A stretch of DNA of 64,000 nucleotides from Mariniflexile sp. TRM1-10 (GTDB taxonomy: Bacteria; Bacteroidota; Bacteroidia; Flavobacteriales; Flavobacteriaceae). The DNA is taken from positions 3,394,001 to 3,458,000 of the forward strand of contig NZ_CP022985.1 in assembly GCF_003425985.1 (NCBI RefSeq). The letters are read 5' to 3'. This document shows positions 1 to 8,665 of this stretch, in pieces (the stretch's first letter is position 1; every line of letters starts with the position of its first letter). Under the pieces are notes generated by a model. It had not been told where the DNA came from and searched no databases. It saw only the letters and a program-made list of their open reading frames with translations. The position numbers and the translations under genes are program-made.

Positions 1-515
1 TGTTTGTCTGAACGCATTGAGTCCATAGTCTGCATATTGTGCAAACGGTCTGCAATTTTTATAATGATAACGCGAACATCGTCATTAAGCGTAAGCAGCA
101 TTTTTCGAAAATTTTCAGCTTGTAAAGACACGTTCATGTCTTTTTCTTTACTTAATGATGAAATTTTTGTAAGACCATCAACAATGGTTGCCACAGTTTT
201 TCCAAATTGTTTTTCAATATCGACAATTTCATAATCAGGACTGTCTTCAACCACATCATGCAGCAATGCAGCAGCAATTGAAGTGGCATCCAATCCAATT
301 TCTTGCGCCACAATTTTGGCAACAGCAATGGGGTGAAATATATAAGCTTCACCAGATTTCCTGCGCTGATTTTTATGTCCGTCTAAGGCAACTTCAAAAG
401 CTTTTCGAATTAATTTTTTATCATCGCTAGTAAGGGTGGTATAACTAACTTTTAATAACTCTTTGTAGGCTTTGGTAATGGTTGCATTTTCTTTTCCAAT
501 TTCTTCCTCTGTCAT
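1..515 (-). CDS. RelA/SpoT-family (p)ppGpp synthetase/hydrolase, N-terminal part
   Basis: The gene runs off the left edge of the window; only the first 171 codons are present. The protein starts MTEEEIGKENATITKAYKEL. The visible part is the metal-dependent HD hydrolase domain of long RelA/SpoT homologues: His61 in a FHPIAVAKI segment and the His86-Asp87 pair in AALLHDVVED, followed by the IIKIADRLHNM segment near residue 155. In this family the HD domain hydrolyses (p)ppGpp, and a synthetase domain, TGS and ACT domains normally follow; those would lie outside the window. The intact HD residues suggest that hydrolase activity is retained. The ATG at 513-515 is the only start in keeping with the family. 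Whether the synthetase half is present cannot be seen. Confidence 0.9.
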   Translation of the reverse strand, partial: MTEEEIGKENATITKAYKELLKVSYTTLTSDDKKLIRKAFEVALDGHKNQRRKSGEAYIFHPIAVAKIVAQEIGLDATSIAAALLHDVVEDSPDYEIVDIEKQFGKTVATIVDGLTKISSLSKEKDMNVSLQAENFRKMLLTLNDDVRVIIIKIADRLHNMQTMDSMRSDK

Positions 516-586
516 AATTTAAAAGTAACATAAAGAATATTAACAACCAATAGTATTGTTAAATTTTATAATGATTTTTTTATAGG

Positions 587-1159
587 TTACGAATTTAAAA
601 AAGCAACTAATTGAGCTACTGCTTTACCGCGATGCCCCATACTGTTTTTTAGATCTAGATCCATTTCGGCAAACGTATTTTGGTAGCCATTGGGTTTAAA
701 TATAGGGTCATAACCAAAACCATGTTCGCCTTGCTTCGTTTTTGTGATTTCTCCTTTGCAAATACCAGTAAAGGTGTATTGTTTGTTGTTTAGTTGTAAA
801 GCGATGACTGTTTTAAATTGGGCGTTTCTATTGGGGTTGTCTTTTAATGCATCCAACAATTTATCAATGTTGTCGTTGGCATTTCGTTGTTCGCCAGCAT
901 AACGAGCCGAAAACACACCAGGCTCGCCATTTAACGCATCAACTTCCAATCCGGTATCGTCAGCAAAACAATCAAAACCATAGTTTTCTTTGATATAACT
1001 TGCTTTTTGAATAGCGTTCCCCTCAATAGTATTTTGGGTTTCTGGAATGTCTTCAAAAAATTCAATGTCTTTTAAACTAAGTAATTCTATATGATTTGGT
1101 ATTAAAGCTTGTACTTCTTTAAGCTTATTTAAATTATTGGTAGCGAAAACGATCTTCAT
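587..1159 (-). CDS. rdgB: dITP/XTP pyrophosphatase (RdgB/HAM1 family)
   Basis: This is a non-canonical purine NTP pyrophosphatase of 190 residues, the usual family length. It removes dITP, ITP and XTP from the nucleotide pool. The start is placed at the ATG giving MKIVFATNN, which matches the conserved family N-terminus (nucleotide-binding FATNNxNK motif); the frame stays open 12 codons further upstream, but that stretch is not family-like. Other family signatures are FADDTGLEV near residue 68, GEPGVFSARYAG near 78 and HGFGYDPIF in the C-terminal third, with SMGHRGKA near the end. It is transcribed in the same direction as the relA/spoT homologue, 71 bp upstream of it. Confidence 0.95.
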   Translation of the reverse strand: MKIVFATNNLNKLKEVQALIPNHIELLSLKDIEFFEDIPETQNTIEGNAIQKASYIKENYGFDCFADDTGLEVDALNGEPGVFSARYAGEQRNANDNIDKLLDALKDNPNRNAQFKTVIALQLNNKQYTFTGICKGEITKTKQGEHGFGYDPIFKPNGYQNTFAEMDLDLKNSMGHRGKAVAQLVAFLNS

Positions 1160-1281
1160 TATTTTTAAGTTTATGCCAAAATTAATAGGATTCATTTTAA
1201 AAATTTGTATTTTACCTGATAATAATCATTAAAAAAATAAGATGGTTATTTTTAATTTATAAAATAAAAAAACAAATAAAT

Positions 1282-1581
1282 ATGACCGTAAATTTTCAAT
1301 ACGTAGATGTAGATGTAAGCGAAACCCTTTCAGCTTTTACAGAAGAAAAACTAAAAAGTTTATTCAATAAATATGAGTTTTTAATAAGTGCCACCGTGTA
1401 TTTTAAACAAGATGAAAATAAACACGACACTGGCAAAATATGTAATATAGAATTAAGTTTGCCTGGCCCTAGAATTTTTGCGACATCTACGGAACGAAAT
1501 TTTGAAGTAGCTGTAAGAGAAACTATTAACGATTTGGAACGTCAATTAAAAAAACGAAAAGAAGTTTTTAAAACACATTGA
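1282..1581 (+). CDS. hpf: Short ribosome hibernation-promoting factor (HPF/RaiA family)
   Basis: The 99-residue protein is a short-form HPF/YfiA. It begins MTVNFQYVDVDVSETLSAF and has the beta-alpha-beta-beta-beta-alpha layout of S30AE-domain proteins. It ends in a basic helix (RQLKKRKEVF) expected to contact 16S rRNA. In this family the protein binds in the decoding region of the 30S subunit and silences ribosomes in stationary phase. It lacks the long-form C-terminal dimerisation domain, so it would be expected to need a partner for 100S formation if that occurs at all. It is convergent with rlmH; a long inverted repeat lies between the two stop codons. Two ribosome-related genes side by side may be incidental. 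Confidence 0.9.
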   Translation: MTVNFQYVDVDVSETLSAFTEEKLKSLFNKYEFLISATVYFKQDENKHDTGKICNIELSLPGPRIFATSTERNFEVAVRETINDLERQLKKRKEVFKTH

Positions 1582-1591
1582 ATCAATTAGC

Positions 1592-1642
1592 AATTAACAA
1601 TTAATAATGAAAATGTAAAGTGAAAATTATTAATTGTTAATT
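1592..1642. terminator. Inverted repeat between convergent hpf and rlmH
   Basis: Two perfectly complementary 17-base arms (1592-1608 and 1626-1642; left arm AATTAACAATTAATAAT) enclose a 17-base loop. The arms are almost pure AT. The position between two convergent stop codons suits a bidirectional transcript end, but the stem is weak for its length and lacks a clean T-run, so it may instead be a small dispersed repeat. Confidence 0.5.
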
Positions 1643-1657
1643 CATCATCATTCATTA

Positions 1658-2131
1658 TTATCGGTGGTGGTAGGGTTCATTTTTTAAAATGGTAAACCCT
1701 CTATAAAGCTGTTCGATAAAAAATAAGCGAATCATTTGATGGGAAAATGTCATTTTAGATAATGATAGTTTCCCATTTGCTTTATTATAGACTTCCTGTG
1801 AAAACCCATAAGGACCACCAATAACAAAAACCAACTGTTTTATACCGGAATTCATGTGTTTTTGCAGATATTCAGAGAAAGCAACCGAATCTTGCTGTTT
1901 TCCGTTTTCATCAAGTAAAATTAAAACATCGGTAGCGTTTAGTTTATTTAAAATAAGTTCACCTTCTTTTTGTTTTTGTTGTTCTTCACTTAAATTTTTA
2001 GCATTTTTTATATCAGGAATCATATCAATTGAAAATTTAATATAAAAGCCTAATCGTTTGATATAATCATCCATTAATGATTTTAAATCATTATTATCCG
2101 TTTTTCCTATAGCAATAAGTTTGATGGTCAT
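1658..2131 (-). CDS. rlmH: 23S rRNA (pseudouridine1915-N3)-methyltransferase RlmH
   Basis: At 157 residues it has the standard length of this SPOUT-superfamily methyltransferase, which uses SAM to methylate pseudouridine 1915 in helix 69 of 23S rRNA. Family hallmarks are the N-terminal MTIKLIAIGKT strand, the SAM-binding knot region LVFVIGGPYGFSQEV around residues 100-115, LSLSKMTFSHQMIRLFFIEQLYRG, and the near-invariant C-terminus NEPYHHR. A TAnnTTTG-type -7 element lies at 2137-2144, only five bases before the ATG, so the transcript may be leaderless. The gene is divergent from nadC. Confidence 0.96.
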   Translation of the reverse strand: MTIKLIAIGKTDNNDLKSLMDDYIKRLGFYIKFSIDMIPDIKNAKNLSEEQQKQKEGELILNKLNATDVLILLDENGKQQDSVAFSEYLQKHMNSGIKQLVFVIGGPYGFSQEVYNKANGKLSLSKMTFSHQMIRLFFIEQLYRGFTILKNEPYHHR

Positions 2132-2231
2132 AATGGCAAAATTAGCATTTAGTAATTATGAATAATGAATTTAAATATGAAAAATTTAGAAAATTCGTAA
2201 TTGTAAAATTAAATAAAGTAAATCTATTTCT

Positions 2232-2239
2232 TATTTTTG
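2232..2239 (+). promoter_or_regulatory. Probable -7 promoter element of nadC
   Basis: TATTTTTG matches the Bacteroidota -7 consensus TAnnTTTG and lies 20 bases before the nadC start chosen here. No TTG stands exactly 20 bases upstream of it, so the -33 half is weak. The element supports the downstream ATG at 2260, because the upstream in-frame ATG at 2158 would precede the promoter. Confidence 0.45.
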
Positions 2240-2259
2240 TGGCAAATCAACCTTATATT

Positions 2260-3120
2260 ATGATAACACAAGAGCAATTTGATCAAGAAGTCAAGTCAAT
2301 AATATCTAATGCTATTAGGGAAGATGTTGGAGACGGCGATCATAGTTCATTGGCATGTATTCCTGATAATGCCAGAGGGAAAGCTAAACTTTTGGTGAAA
2401 GACAAAGGCATTATTGGTGGTGTTAACTTTGCTAAAAAGGTTTTTGCTTATGTTGACAAAAATTTGAAGTTAGAAGTTCTAATTGAAGATGGTTCAGAAG
2501 TGACTTATGGTGATGTGGTTATGTATGTAGAAGGTTCAGCGCAATCTATATTAAAAGCAGAACGTACCGTATTAAATGCCATGCAGCGTATGAGTGCCAT
2601 TGCTACAAAAACCAGAATGTTTGTTGATTTATTGGAAGGCACTAAAACCAAAATTTTGGATACTAGAAAAACAACTCCGGGCATTCGGGTGTTAGAAAAA
2701 TGGGCCGTTAAAATTGGTGGAGGTGAAAACCACAGATTTGCATTGTACGATATGATTATGCTAAAAGATAACCATATTGATTTTGCTGGAGGCATTACCA
2801 AAGCTATTGAAATGAGCAAGCAATATTTAAAAGACACAGGGAAAGATTTAAAAATAATGGTTGAAGCCAGAAATTTAACCGAAGTTGAAGAAATTCTGCA
2901 AAATGATGGTATTTATAGGATTTTGCTTGATAACTTCGATTATGAAGATACCAAGAAAGCCGTAAAAATGATAGGGGATACCTGTCTGACCGAATCATCT
3001 GGAAATATTAACGAAACAACCATTAGGCATTATGCCGAATGTGGTGTAAATTATATTTCATCGGGTGCATTAACGCATTCTGTCCATAACATGGATTTAA
3101 GTTTAAAAGCTATAAAGTAG
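2260..3120 (+). CDS. nadC: Nicotinate-nucleotide pyrophosphorylase (carboxylating)
   Basis: The 286-residue enzyme converts quinolinate and PRPP to nicotinate mononucleotide, CO2 and pyrophosphate, the entry to NAD from the de novo pathway. Recognisable family segments are NAIREDVGDGDHSS near residue 20, ERTVLNAMQRMSAIAT, DTRKTTPGIRVLEKWAVKIGGG (substrate-binding loop), HRFALYDMIMLKDNHI, and the C-terminal SSGNINETTIRHYAECGV and DLSLKAIK. The frame is open from 2158, but ATG 2260 gives the family N-terminus and follows a -7 element at 2232-2239. The other de novo NAD genes nadA and nadB are not in this window. Two small mobile elements lie directly downstream. Confidence 0.95.
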   Translation: MITQEQFDQEVKSIISNAIREDVGDGDHSSLACIPDNARGKAKLLVKDKGIIGGVNFAKKVFAYVDKNLKLEVLIEDGSEVTYGDVVMYVEGSAQSILKAERTVLNAMQRMSAIATKTRMFVDLLEGTKTKILDTRKTTPGIRVLEKWAVKIGGGENHRFALYDMIMLKDNHIDFAGGITKAIEMSKQYLKDTGKDLKIMVEARNLTEVEEILQNDGIYRILLDNFDYEDTKKAVKMIGDTCLTESSGNINETTIRHYAECGVNYISSGALTHSVHNMDLSLKAIK

Positions 3121-3169
3121 TTTTTTTTTTAAATATACTTTAATGTCAGTATAATGTACTTTTATTATA

Positions 3170-3329
3170 GAAGTGGTTTAAACTTTTTTAATTGAAGCGA
3201 AAATTAGTTGTTTTGTGTTCGATTGAAGGCTTTTTTGAGTTGCATAGCAGGGCTACGGAAGGAAGAAAAGGCAAAAACGAGTGCAAAAGGACAATTTTTT
3301 AGCCAATTGTAAAAAGTTCAAATGAGTTC
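3170..3329. mobile_element. MITE-like element, family C/B hybrid (160 bp), copy C1
   Basis: The non-coding element is flanked by the direct repeat ATA (3167-3169 and 3330-3332), a 3-bp target duplication. The left end reads GAAGTGGTTTAAACTTTTTT; the right end, reverse-complemented, reads GAACTCATTTGAACTTTTTA, which resembles the family B terminus. Internally it shares ATTGAAGCGAAAA, a CATAGCAGGGCTACGGA block and a CCAATTG block with the family B elements at 50220 and 62787, but lacks their hairpin core. The insertion site is itself bracketed by an 11-bp inverted repeat, AATGTCAGTAT at 3142-3152 and its complement at 3330-3340. No open reading frame of note is present, so mobility would depend on a transposase elsewhere. 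Confidence 0.7.
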
Positions 3330-3371
3330 ATACTGACATTTTTAATTTTAATAACTTTGTTATGAATTTTA

Positions 3372-3580
3372 GAGACTGTTTAAGTTTTGTTTTTGAAATA
3401 TTTTATAGGGAATTTTATTGTCAGACAGGGCCGAGCGTATAAAAAAGGTCTGGGAGACCTTTTTAGTGAAGGAGCCAGGCTGCCGCGAGGGAGAGGTACA
3501 TAGCTATGGATCGAAAAATAGCTGAAGTATGGCGGAAAAAGGCACATAAAAGAGCCAAAGGATAAAATTTAAACAGTCTC
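3372..3580 (+). mobile_element. MITE-like element, family A copy 1 (209 bp)
   Basis: The terminal inverted repeats are GAGACTGTTTAAGTTTT and its near-complement (one mismatch in 17). Perfect 3-bp target duplications TTA lie at 3369-3371 and 3581-3583. The interior has a CCGAGCGTAT block followed by a terminator-like hairpin (3441-3465: AAAAAGGTCT, GGG, AGACCTTTTT), then GAGCCAGGCTGCCGCGAGGG and ATAGCTATGGATCG. The same 209-bp element is found inverted at 18637-18845, and a 159-bp deletion derivative at 28226-28384. It is non-coding and lies 16 bp before the YihY gene. Confidence 0.85.
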
Positions 3581-3596
3581 TTAACGTAAATTATTA

Positions 3597-4538
3597 ATGA
3601 CAAAGCCTCTTGACGAAAAACTCGATAAAATTCCTATTGTAAATATTTTAGTGCGTTTTTTTAAACGAGCTAAACTACCGGGTCTTGAAGGCTTATCGTT
3701 TTACGATTTATTAGAACTTTATATAACGGGCATTGTAAAAGGCGCCTTAACCACAAGGGCAAGTGCCATTGCTTTTAGTTTTTTTATGGCAATATTCCCC
3801 TTTTTGCTCTTTGTTTTAATAGTGATACCTTATGTGCCTATAGACGATTTTAAAATCGAATTTTTAAGGTTTTTAGAATCGTTTTTACCACCAAGTACTT
3901 CCGAATTTTTCTTTAAAAATATTTTTGAAGGTATTGATAATTCACAACGGGGTGGTTTATTGTCATCGGTATTTGTGTTGTCTATTGCGCTTATGGCAAA
4001 TGGTGTCAATGCGTTGTTTTCCGGTTTTGAAACCTCATACCACCAGCAATTATCCCGAAGCGTATTTAGGCAGTATTTAGTCGCTTTAGGTGTTGCTTTA
4101 ATATTGGCTTTTTTGCTTATAATCACTATAGCGGTTTTGGGATATTTTCAAATTTATGTGGTGCAAAAAGTATTAGATACTTTGCATGATAGAGGATATG
4201 ATGTGGCGGCACAAAGCGTGTTTTGGTTTAAAGTAGTTAAATATGTGTTTTTTGTATTTATAGTTTATATAGCAACGGCAACCATGTATTATTTCGGAAC
4301 TAAAGAAGGAAAACATTCTAAGTTCTTTTCTGTGGGTGCTGGTTTTACAACATTCCTCATTATTTTACTGTCTTTCTTGTTTGGTATATATATTGAAAAT
4401 TTTGGTCAGTATAATAAACTATACGGTTCTATTGGTGCGCTTTTAATTCTTATGTTTTATTTGTGGCTAAATGCTAACATTTTGTTGCTTGGTTATGAAC
4501 TTAATGCGTCTTTAAATAAATTGCGTAAAAGGTCTTGA
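3597..4538 (+). CDS. YihY/virulence factor BrkB family membrane protein
   Basis: The 313-residue integral membrane protein belongs to the YihY/BrkB family (formerly annotated as RNase BN). Six hydrophobic segments follow a cytoplasmic N-terminus of about 60 residues: near 62-85 (SAIAFSFFMAIFPFLLFVLIV), 122-140, 158-185, 205-228, 240-262 and 275-298. The family motif TTRASAIAFSFFMAIFP and the C-terminal YGSIGALLILMFYLWLNANILLLGYELNA are clear. The function of the family is not settled; it is not a nuclease. ATG 3597 gives MTKPLDEKL. The next gene, priA, starts two bases past its stop, so the two are probably cotranscribed. A family A element lies just upstream and could supply or block readthrough. 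Confidence 0.88.
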   Translation: MTKPLDEKLDKIPIVNILVRFFKRAKLPGLEGLSFYDLLELYITGIVKGALTTRASAIAFSFFMAIFPFLLFVLIVIPYVPIDDFKIEFLRFLESFLPPSTSEFFFKNIFEGIDNSQRGGLLSSVFVLSIALMANGVNALFSGFETSYHQQLSRSVFRQYLVALGVALILAFLLIITIAVLGYFQIYVVQKVLDTLHDRGYDVAAQSVFWFKVVKYVFFVFIVYIATATMYYFGTKEGKHSKFFSVGAGFTTFLIILLSFLFGIYIENFGQYNKLYGSIGALLILMFYLWLNANILLLGYELNASLNKLRKRS

Positions 4539-4540
4539 TT

Positions 4541-6991
4541 ATGCCATATTTTATAGACATCATTATACCTGTACCACTTCAAAAATTATTTACTTATAGC
4601 ATAACTTCTGCCGAAGCCAATTTTTTAAAGCCAGGTATGCGTGTATCAGTTCCTTTCGGGAAATCTAAAATTTACACGGGTATTGTTTCTACACTTCACA
4701 ACGACGCACCTATAGCTTATGAAGCTAAGGAAATCCATCAAATATTGGATGAAGGTCCTATTGTAAACGAAAAACAGTTACAATTATGGCAATGGATAGC
4801 TAATTATTACATGTGTACTTTGGGCGATGTGATGCGAGCTGCTTTACCCAGTGCCTTTGTTTTAGAGAGCGAAACGATCATAACAAAGCATACCAAAGTT
4901 ATTGATGAATCTATTTTAAAGGATGATGAGTTTTTGGTTTATGAAGCGTTGCAGCATCAATCGTCTTTAAAAATCCACGATATCGCTAATATTCTTGATA
5001 AAAAAAATGTACTTCCGGTTATTAAGCGATTGATTGAAAAGGAAGCCATTGCTGTTGAAGAAGAAGTGTATGAAAAGTACAAGCCTAAATTGGTACGTTA
5101 TGTTAAGTTGCATCCTCATTTTTCTTCGGAAACTGCACTACAAAAACTATTGGATGATTTAAGTAGAGCGCCCAAACAACACCAGGTTATATTAACGTTA
5201 TTTTCCATTTCTGCAACTACAAAAAAGCCTGTAAAAGTTGCTGATTTGTCAACAGAAAGTGATGCGTCTTCCACAACAATAAAAGCATTAATAGATAAAG
5301 GTATTCTTGAAGAATATTTTATACAGACCGATAGGGTTCAGTATTCGGGTAATGATAATGAAGATTCAAAAAGCCTCAATGAATATCAAGAAACAGCATT
5401 AACTGAAATAAAAGAATCATTTAAAGAACAATCCGTTGTATTGCTTCATGGTGTTACATCTTCGGGAAAAACCGAAGTGTACGTAAAACTTATTGAAGAG
5501 GCTTTGGATAAAGGGCAGCAGGTTCTGTATTTATTACCCGAAATTGCATTAACAGCACAATTAATCACGCGTTTGCAAAATTATTTTGGAGCGCAGGTGG
5601 CGGTGTTTCATTCTAAATATTCATCGCAGGAGCGGGTTGAGGTTTGGAACCATGTTTTAAATAATTCCGCGAAAGCGCAAATTGTTTTAGGTGCGCGATC
5701 ATCTATTTTCTTGCCATTCAATAATTTAGGATTGATAATTGTTGATGAAGAGCACGAGCAATCCTTTAAGCAATTTGACCCAGCACCACGCTATCATGCG
5801 CGTGATACGGCTGTTGTTTTGGCACGTTTACATAAGGCAAAAACGCTTTTAGGGTCTGCAACACCCAGTTTGGAAAGTTATTTCAATGCGAAGCAAAATA
5901 AATACGGTTTTGTTGAAATCACAAAACGGTTTAATGATGTGTTAATGCCAGATATTGAATTGGTGGATATTAAAGATAAGTTGAAAAAGAAACGCATGAA
6001 AGGGCATTTTAGCGATCGACTTATTGAAGAAATGACCGAAACCTTGCGAGGAGGCCATCAAATCATACTGTTTCAAAACCGACGTGGGTTTTCACCAATT
6101 GTAGAATGTCATACTTGTGGACATTCGCCACAATGTCCTAATTGCGATGTGAGTTTAACCTATCATCAATATAGAGACCAATTACGCTGTCATTACTGCG
6201 GATTTGTGGAAATAATGCCTAAAACCTGTTCAGCTTGTGGAAGTCCTGAATTAGACAATAAAGGTTTTGGAACCGAACAAATTGAGGAAGAAGTGAAACT
6301 TTTGTTTCCTGATTATAAAGTAGCCAGAATGGATTTAGATACCACACGGGGTAAATATGGCTATGAGAAAATTATAACCGCTTTAGAGCAGCAGGAAATT
6401 GATATTTTGGTTGGGACACAGATGCTTACTAAAGGTTTGGATTTTAGAAACGTTAAGTTGGTAGGTATCATGAATGCCGATAATATGCTAAACTTTCCGG
6501 ATTTTAGAGCGCACGAACGCAGTTTTCAACTCATGCTGCAGGTGTCGGGTAGGGCAGGACGTACAGAAGAGCGCGGTAAGGTATTGATTCAAACCTATAA
6601 TCCGCTTCATAATATTTTACAGCAGGTTTCTACCAATAATTATATTGATATGTATAACGAACAAATGAACGATCGTTATAATTACAAATATCCGCCCGTA
6701 TTTAAGCAAATTAAAATCACTTTAAAACATAAGGATTATACTCGGGTAGATACCGCTTCAATTTGGTATGCAAAATCGCTACGTCATGTATTTGGGGATT
6801 TTGTTTTAGGACCCGAATCGCCACCAATTGCCAGAATTAGAAACCAATTTCATAAAAACATTTTGGTGAAGATTCCGAAGAAACAATCACTTTCAAAAAC
6901 AAAAGAAGCTATCATTAAAATAAATAATAGCTTCTTGAGTGTAAAAGATTTTCGGTCGGTTAAAGTAATTTTAAATGTCGATAACTTCTAG
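4541..6991 (+). CDS. priA: Primosomal protein N' (replication restart helicase PriA)
   Basis: The 816-residue SF2 helicase recognises stalled or collapsed forks and reloads the replicative helicase. Visible parts, in order: an N-terminal 3'-DNA-binding domain starting MPYFIDIIIPVPLQKLFTY; Walker A GVTSSGKT at residues 304-311; the DEEH box at 402-405; GSATPSLES near 440; a zinc-binding insert with four Cys pairs (CHTCGHSPQCPNC, CHYCG, CSACG) near 523-565; and the helicase C motif VGTQMLTKGLDF and QVSGRAGR. All catalytic motifs are intact and the length is typical. The start is ATG 4541; a TTG two codons upstream overlaps the YihY stop and is less likely. It follows the YihY gene closely. Confidence 0.97.
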   Translation: MPYFIDIIIPVPLQKLFTYSITSAEANFLKPGMRVSVPFGKSKIYTGIVSTLHNDAPIAYEAKEIHQILDEGPIVNEKQLQLWQWIANYYMCTLGDVMRAALPSAFVLESETIITKHTKVIDESILKDDEFLVYEALQHQSSLKIHDIANILDKKNVLPVIKRLIEKEAIAVEEEVYEKYKPKLVRYVKLHPHFSSETALQKLLDDLSRAPKQHQVILTLFSISATTKKPVKVADLSTESDASSTTIKALIDKGILEEYFIQTDRVQYSGNDNEDSKSLNEYQETALTEIKESFKEQSVVLLHGVTSSGKTEVYVKLIEEALDKGQQVLYLLPEIALTAQLITRLQNYFGAQVAVFHSKYSSQERVEVWNHVLNNSAKAQIVLGARSSIFLPFNNLGLIIVDEEHEQSFKQFDPAPRYHARDTAVVLARLHKAKTLLGSATPSLESYFNAKQNKYGFVEITKRFNDVLMPDIELVDIKDKLKKKRMKGHFSDRLIEEMTETLRGGHQIILFQNRRGFSPIVECHTCGHSPQCPNCDVSLTYHQYRDQLRCHYCGFVEIMPKTCSACGSPELDNKGFGTEQIEEEVKLLFPDYKVARMDLDTTRGKYGYEKIITALEQQEIDILVGTQMLTKGLDFRNVKLVGIMNADNMLNFPDFRAHERSFQLMLQVSGRAGRTEERGKVLIQTYNPLHNILQQVSTNNYIDMYNEQMNDRYNYKYPPVFKQIKITLKHKDYTRVDTASIWYAKSLRHVFGDFVLGPESPPIARIRNQFHKNILVKIPKKQSLSKTKEAIIKINNSFLSVKDFRSVKVILNVDNF

Positions 6992-6998
6992 TGAAATA

Positions 6999-7050
6999 GA
7001 AATTTGTAAACAAATTTCGTGATTGAACAATCCCGATTAAAATCGGGATT
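6999..7050. terminator. Two hairpins between convergent priA and LytTR genes
   Basis: The first is a 20-base palindrome-like hairpin at 6999-7018 (GAAATTTGT, AA, ACAAATTTC). The second, at 7029-7050, is AATCCCGATT, AA, AATCGGGATT followed by T-rich sequence. They lie between the convergent stop codons of priA and the LytTR regulator and probably end both transcripts. The AATCCCGA type of hairpin is common between flavobacterial genes. Confidence 0.6.
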
Positions 7051-7108
7051 TCTGAAATAATAATATTATGAGAAACTGAAACAAGTTCAGTTTGACGAAG
7101 CTAGGCTT

Positions 7109-7804
7109 CTAAATATTATTTAGAGCATCAACCAGTTGGGTTTTCTTGTTCCTACTTAAAGGAATTTCGTAGGCACCAACTTCAACATTTTTACTGTTAA
7201 ACCTATCAATTTTGTCTAGGTTGACAATATAAGATTTGTGAATTCTTAAAAACTTATTTTCCGGCAATTCTTTCTCAAAAGATTTCATAGTAGAAAGTAC
7301 TACTAAGCTGTTTTCTTCTGTAACTAGTTTTACATAATCACCAAGGGCCTCAATCCACTTAATATCTTTGATATAAACCTTACGTTTTTTAAGATTACTT
7401 TTAACAAAGATGTGTTCACCTTCTTCTTCGTTAAAATCTTGAGTTAATTTGTGTTGCTCCAGAGCTTTCTCTACAGCTATATTAAAACGTTCTCTAGTAA
7501 TTGGTTTATGTAAATAATCGGTAGCATCATAGTTAAATGCTTTAAAAGCATACTCTGTTTTACCGGTTACAAAAATAATTTGAGGTTTGTTGTTTAATAC
7601 GTCTAAAAGTTCAAATCCGTTTAGCACTGGCATTTCAATGTCTAAAAAGATTAAATCTACTTGGTGTGTATTTAAACCATTTTTGGTTTCTAAGGCACTA
7701 CTGTACTCAGCTATTAGGTTTAGAGCGGGATGGTTCTCTACTAACTTAACAATAGAGAGACGTTGTATTGCCGAATCGTCTACTACTACACAGTTTAAAG
7801 TCAT
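7109..7804 (-). CDS. LytTR-type response regulator
   Basis: This is a 231-residue DNA-binding response regulator of the LytR/AlgR class. Residues 1-125 form a receiver domain: the acidic pair Asp9-Asp10, phospho-acceptor Asp55 in FLDIEMP, and the conserved Lys in DYLHKPI near 105. Residues about 135-231 form a LytTR DNA-binding domain (IFVKSNLKKRKVYIKDIKWIEA, and FLRIHKSYIVNLDKID). The start is ATG 7802-7804, giving MTLNCVVVDDSA; the 14 codons upstream in frame are not receiver-like. No histidine kinase is adjacent, so the cognate kinase lies elsewhere or the protein is an orphan. It is divergent from the rpsF operon. Confidence 0.93.
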   Translation of the reverse strand: MTLNCVVVDDSAIQRLSIVKLVENHPALNLIAEYSSALETKNGLNTHQVDLIFLDIEMPVLNGFELLDVLNNKPQIIFVTGKTEYAFKAFNYDATDYLHKPITRERFNIAVEKALEQHKLTQDFNEEEGEHIFVKSNLKKRKVYIKDIKWIEALGDYVKLVTEENSLVVLSTMKSFEKELPENKFLRIHKSYIVNLDKIDRFNSKNVEVGAYEIPLSRNKKTQLVDALNNI

Positions 7805-7952
7805 AACATTTATATTATTTCGGTTAAGATATCGACAATAGTACAAAAAATTCGGCTAAAAACCAAAAAACATCGTTAAACTGTTTAATTTAACATAATT
7901 TTAACATTTGTTTCGTGTAGCAAATATACTATAAAATATAGTGATAATATAG

Positions 7953-7983
7953 TTGTGTAATATGTATTTATTAACTATTTTTG
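7953..7983 (+). promoter_or_regulatory. Promoter of the rpsF-rpsR-rplI operon
   Basis: TTG at 7953-7955, a 20-base spacer, and TATTTTTG at 7976-7983 match the Bacteroidota sigma-ABfr (RpoD-type) promoter, TTG-N19-21-TAnnTTTG. The ATG of rpsF follows 31 bases later. This is one of the cleanest promoters in the window. Confidence 0.8.
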
Positions 7984-8014
7984 CACCCAATTTTTAACAA
8001 TAAACACGATTTTT

Positions 8015-8353
8015 ATGAATCATTATGAAACTGTTTTCATCTTAAATCCCGTTTTATCTGAAGACCAGATAAAGGAAACAGTAAAGAAATACGAAGATTT
8101 TCTTGTTTCTAACGGCGCTAAGATGGTATCAAAAGAAGATTGGGGGCTTAAAAAATTAGCTTATCCAATTCAAAACAAAAAAAGTGGTTTTTATCACTTA
8201 TTTGAATACACGGTTGCCGGTGAGGTAATTAATACTTTGGAAGTAGAGTTTAGACGTGATGAGCGTTTTATGCGTTATTTAACGGTAGCGTTGGATAAAC
8301 ACGCTATTTCTTGGGCAGAGAGAAGAAGAGTTAAACTTAAACAAAAAGCTTAA
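8015..8353 (+). CDS. rpsF: 30S ribosomal protein S6
   Basis: The 112-residue protein starts [21 protein letters not shown], the classic S6 N-terminus, and contains [25 protein letters not shown] and the [14 protein letters not shown] region. S6 sits on the platform of the 30S subunit as a heterodimer with S18, whose gene starts two bases after the S6 stop. It is the first gene of a three-gene operon with a strong promoter at 7953-7983. The operon is missing the single-strand DNA-binding protein gene (ssb) that lies between rpsF and rpsR in proteobacteria, which is normal for Bacteroidota. Confidence 0.98.
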   Translation: MNHYETVFILNPVLSEDQIKETVKKYEDFLVSNGAKMVSKEDWGLKKLAYPIQNKKSGFYHLFEYTVAGEVINTLEVEFRRDERFMRYLTVALDKHAISWAERRRVKLKQKA

Positions 8354-8355
8354 TT

Positions 8356-8652
8356 ATGTCATCTATAGAACAACAATCTAAAGGAAAAAAAGACGGAGAA
8401 ATTAGATATTTAACTCCTCTTAACATCGATACAAACAAGAAGAAGAAGTATTGTATGTTTCAAAAGTCTGGAATCAAATATGTTGATTACAAAGATCCAG
8501 ATTTCTTGTTAAGATTTATAAACGAGCAAGGTAAAATTTTACCAAGACGTTTAACAGGGACTTCATTGAAGTATCAAAGAAAAGTGGCTGTTGCTGTAAA
8601 AAGAGCACGTCATTTAGCTTTAATGCCTTATGTAGCCGATTTATTAAAATAA
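8356..8652 (+). CDS. rpsR: 30S ribosomal protein S18
   Basis: The 98-residue S18 binds the S6 partner encoded immediately upstream and helps form the 30S platform. Family signatures are [21 protein letters not shown] and [26 protein letters not shown]. The N-terminal stretch of about 25 residues before KKKYCMF is the longer version common in Bacteroidota. A single Cys (Cys33) is present rather than the four-Cys zinc form. The spacing to rpsF is two bases and to rplI thirteen bases. Confidence 0.98.
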   Translation: MSSIEQQSKGKKDGEIRYLTPLNIDTNKKKKYCMFQKSGIKYVDYKDPDFLLRFINEQGKILPRRLTGTSLKYQRKVAVAVKRARHLALMPYVADLLK

Positions 8653-8665
8653 AATACCGATAACA

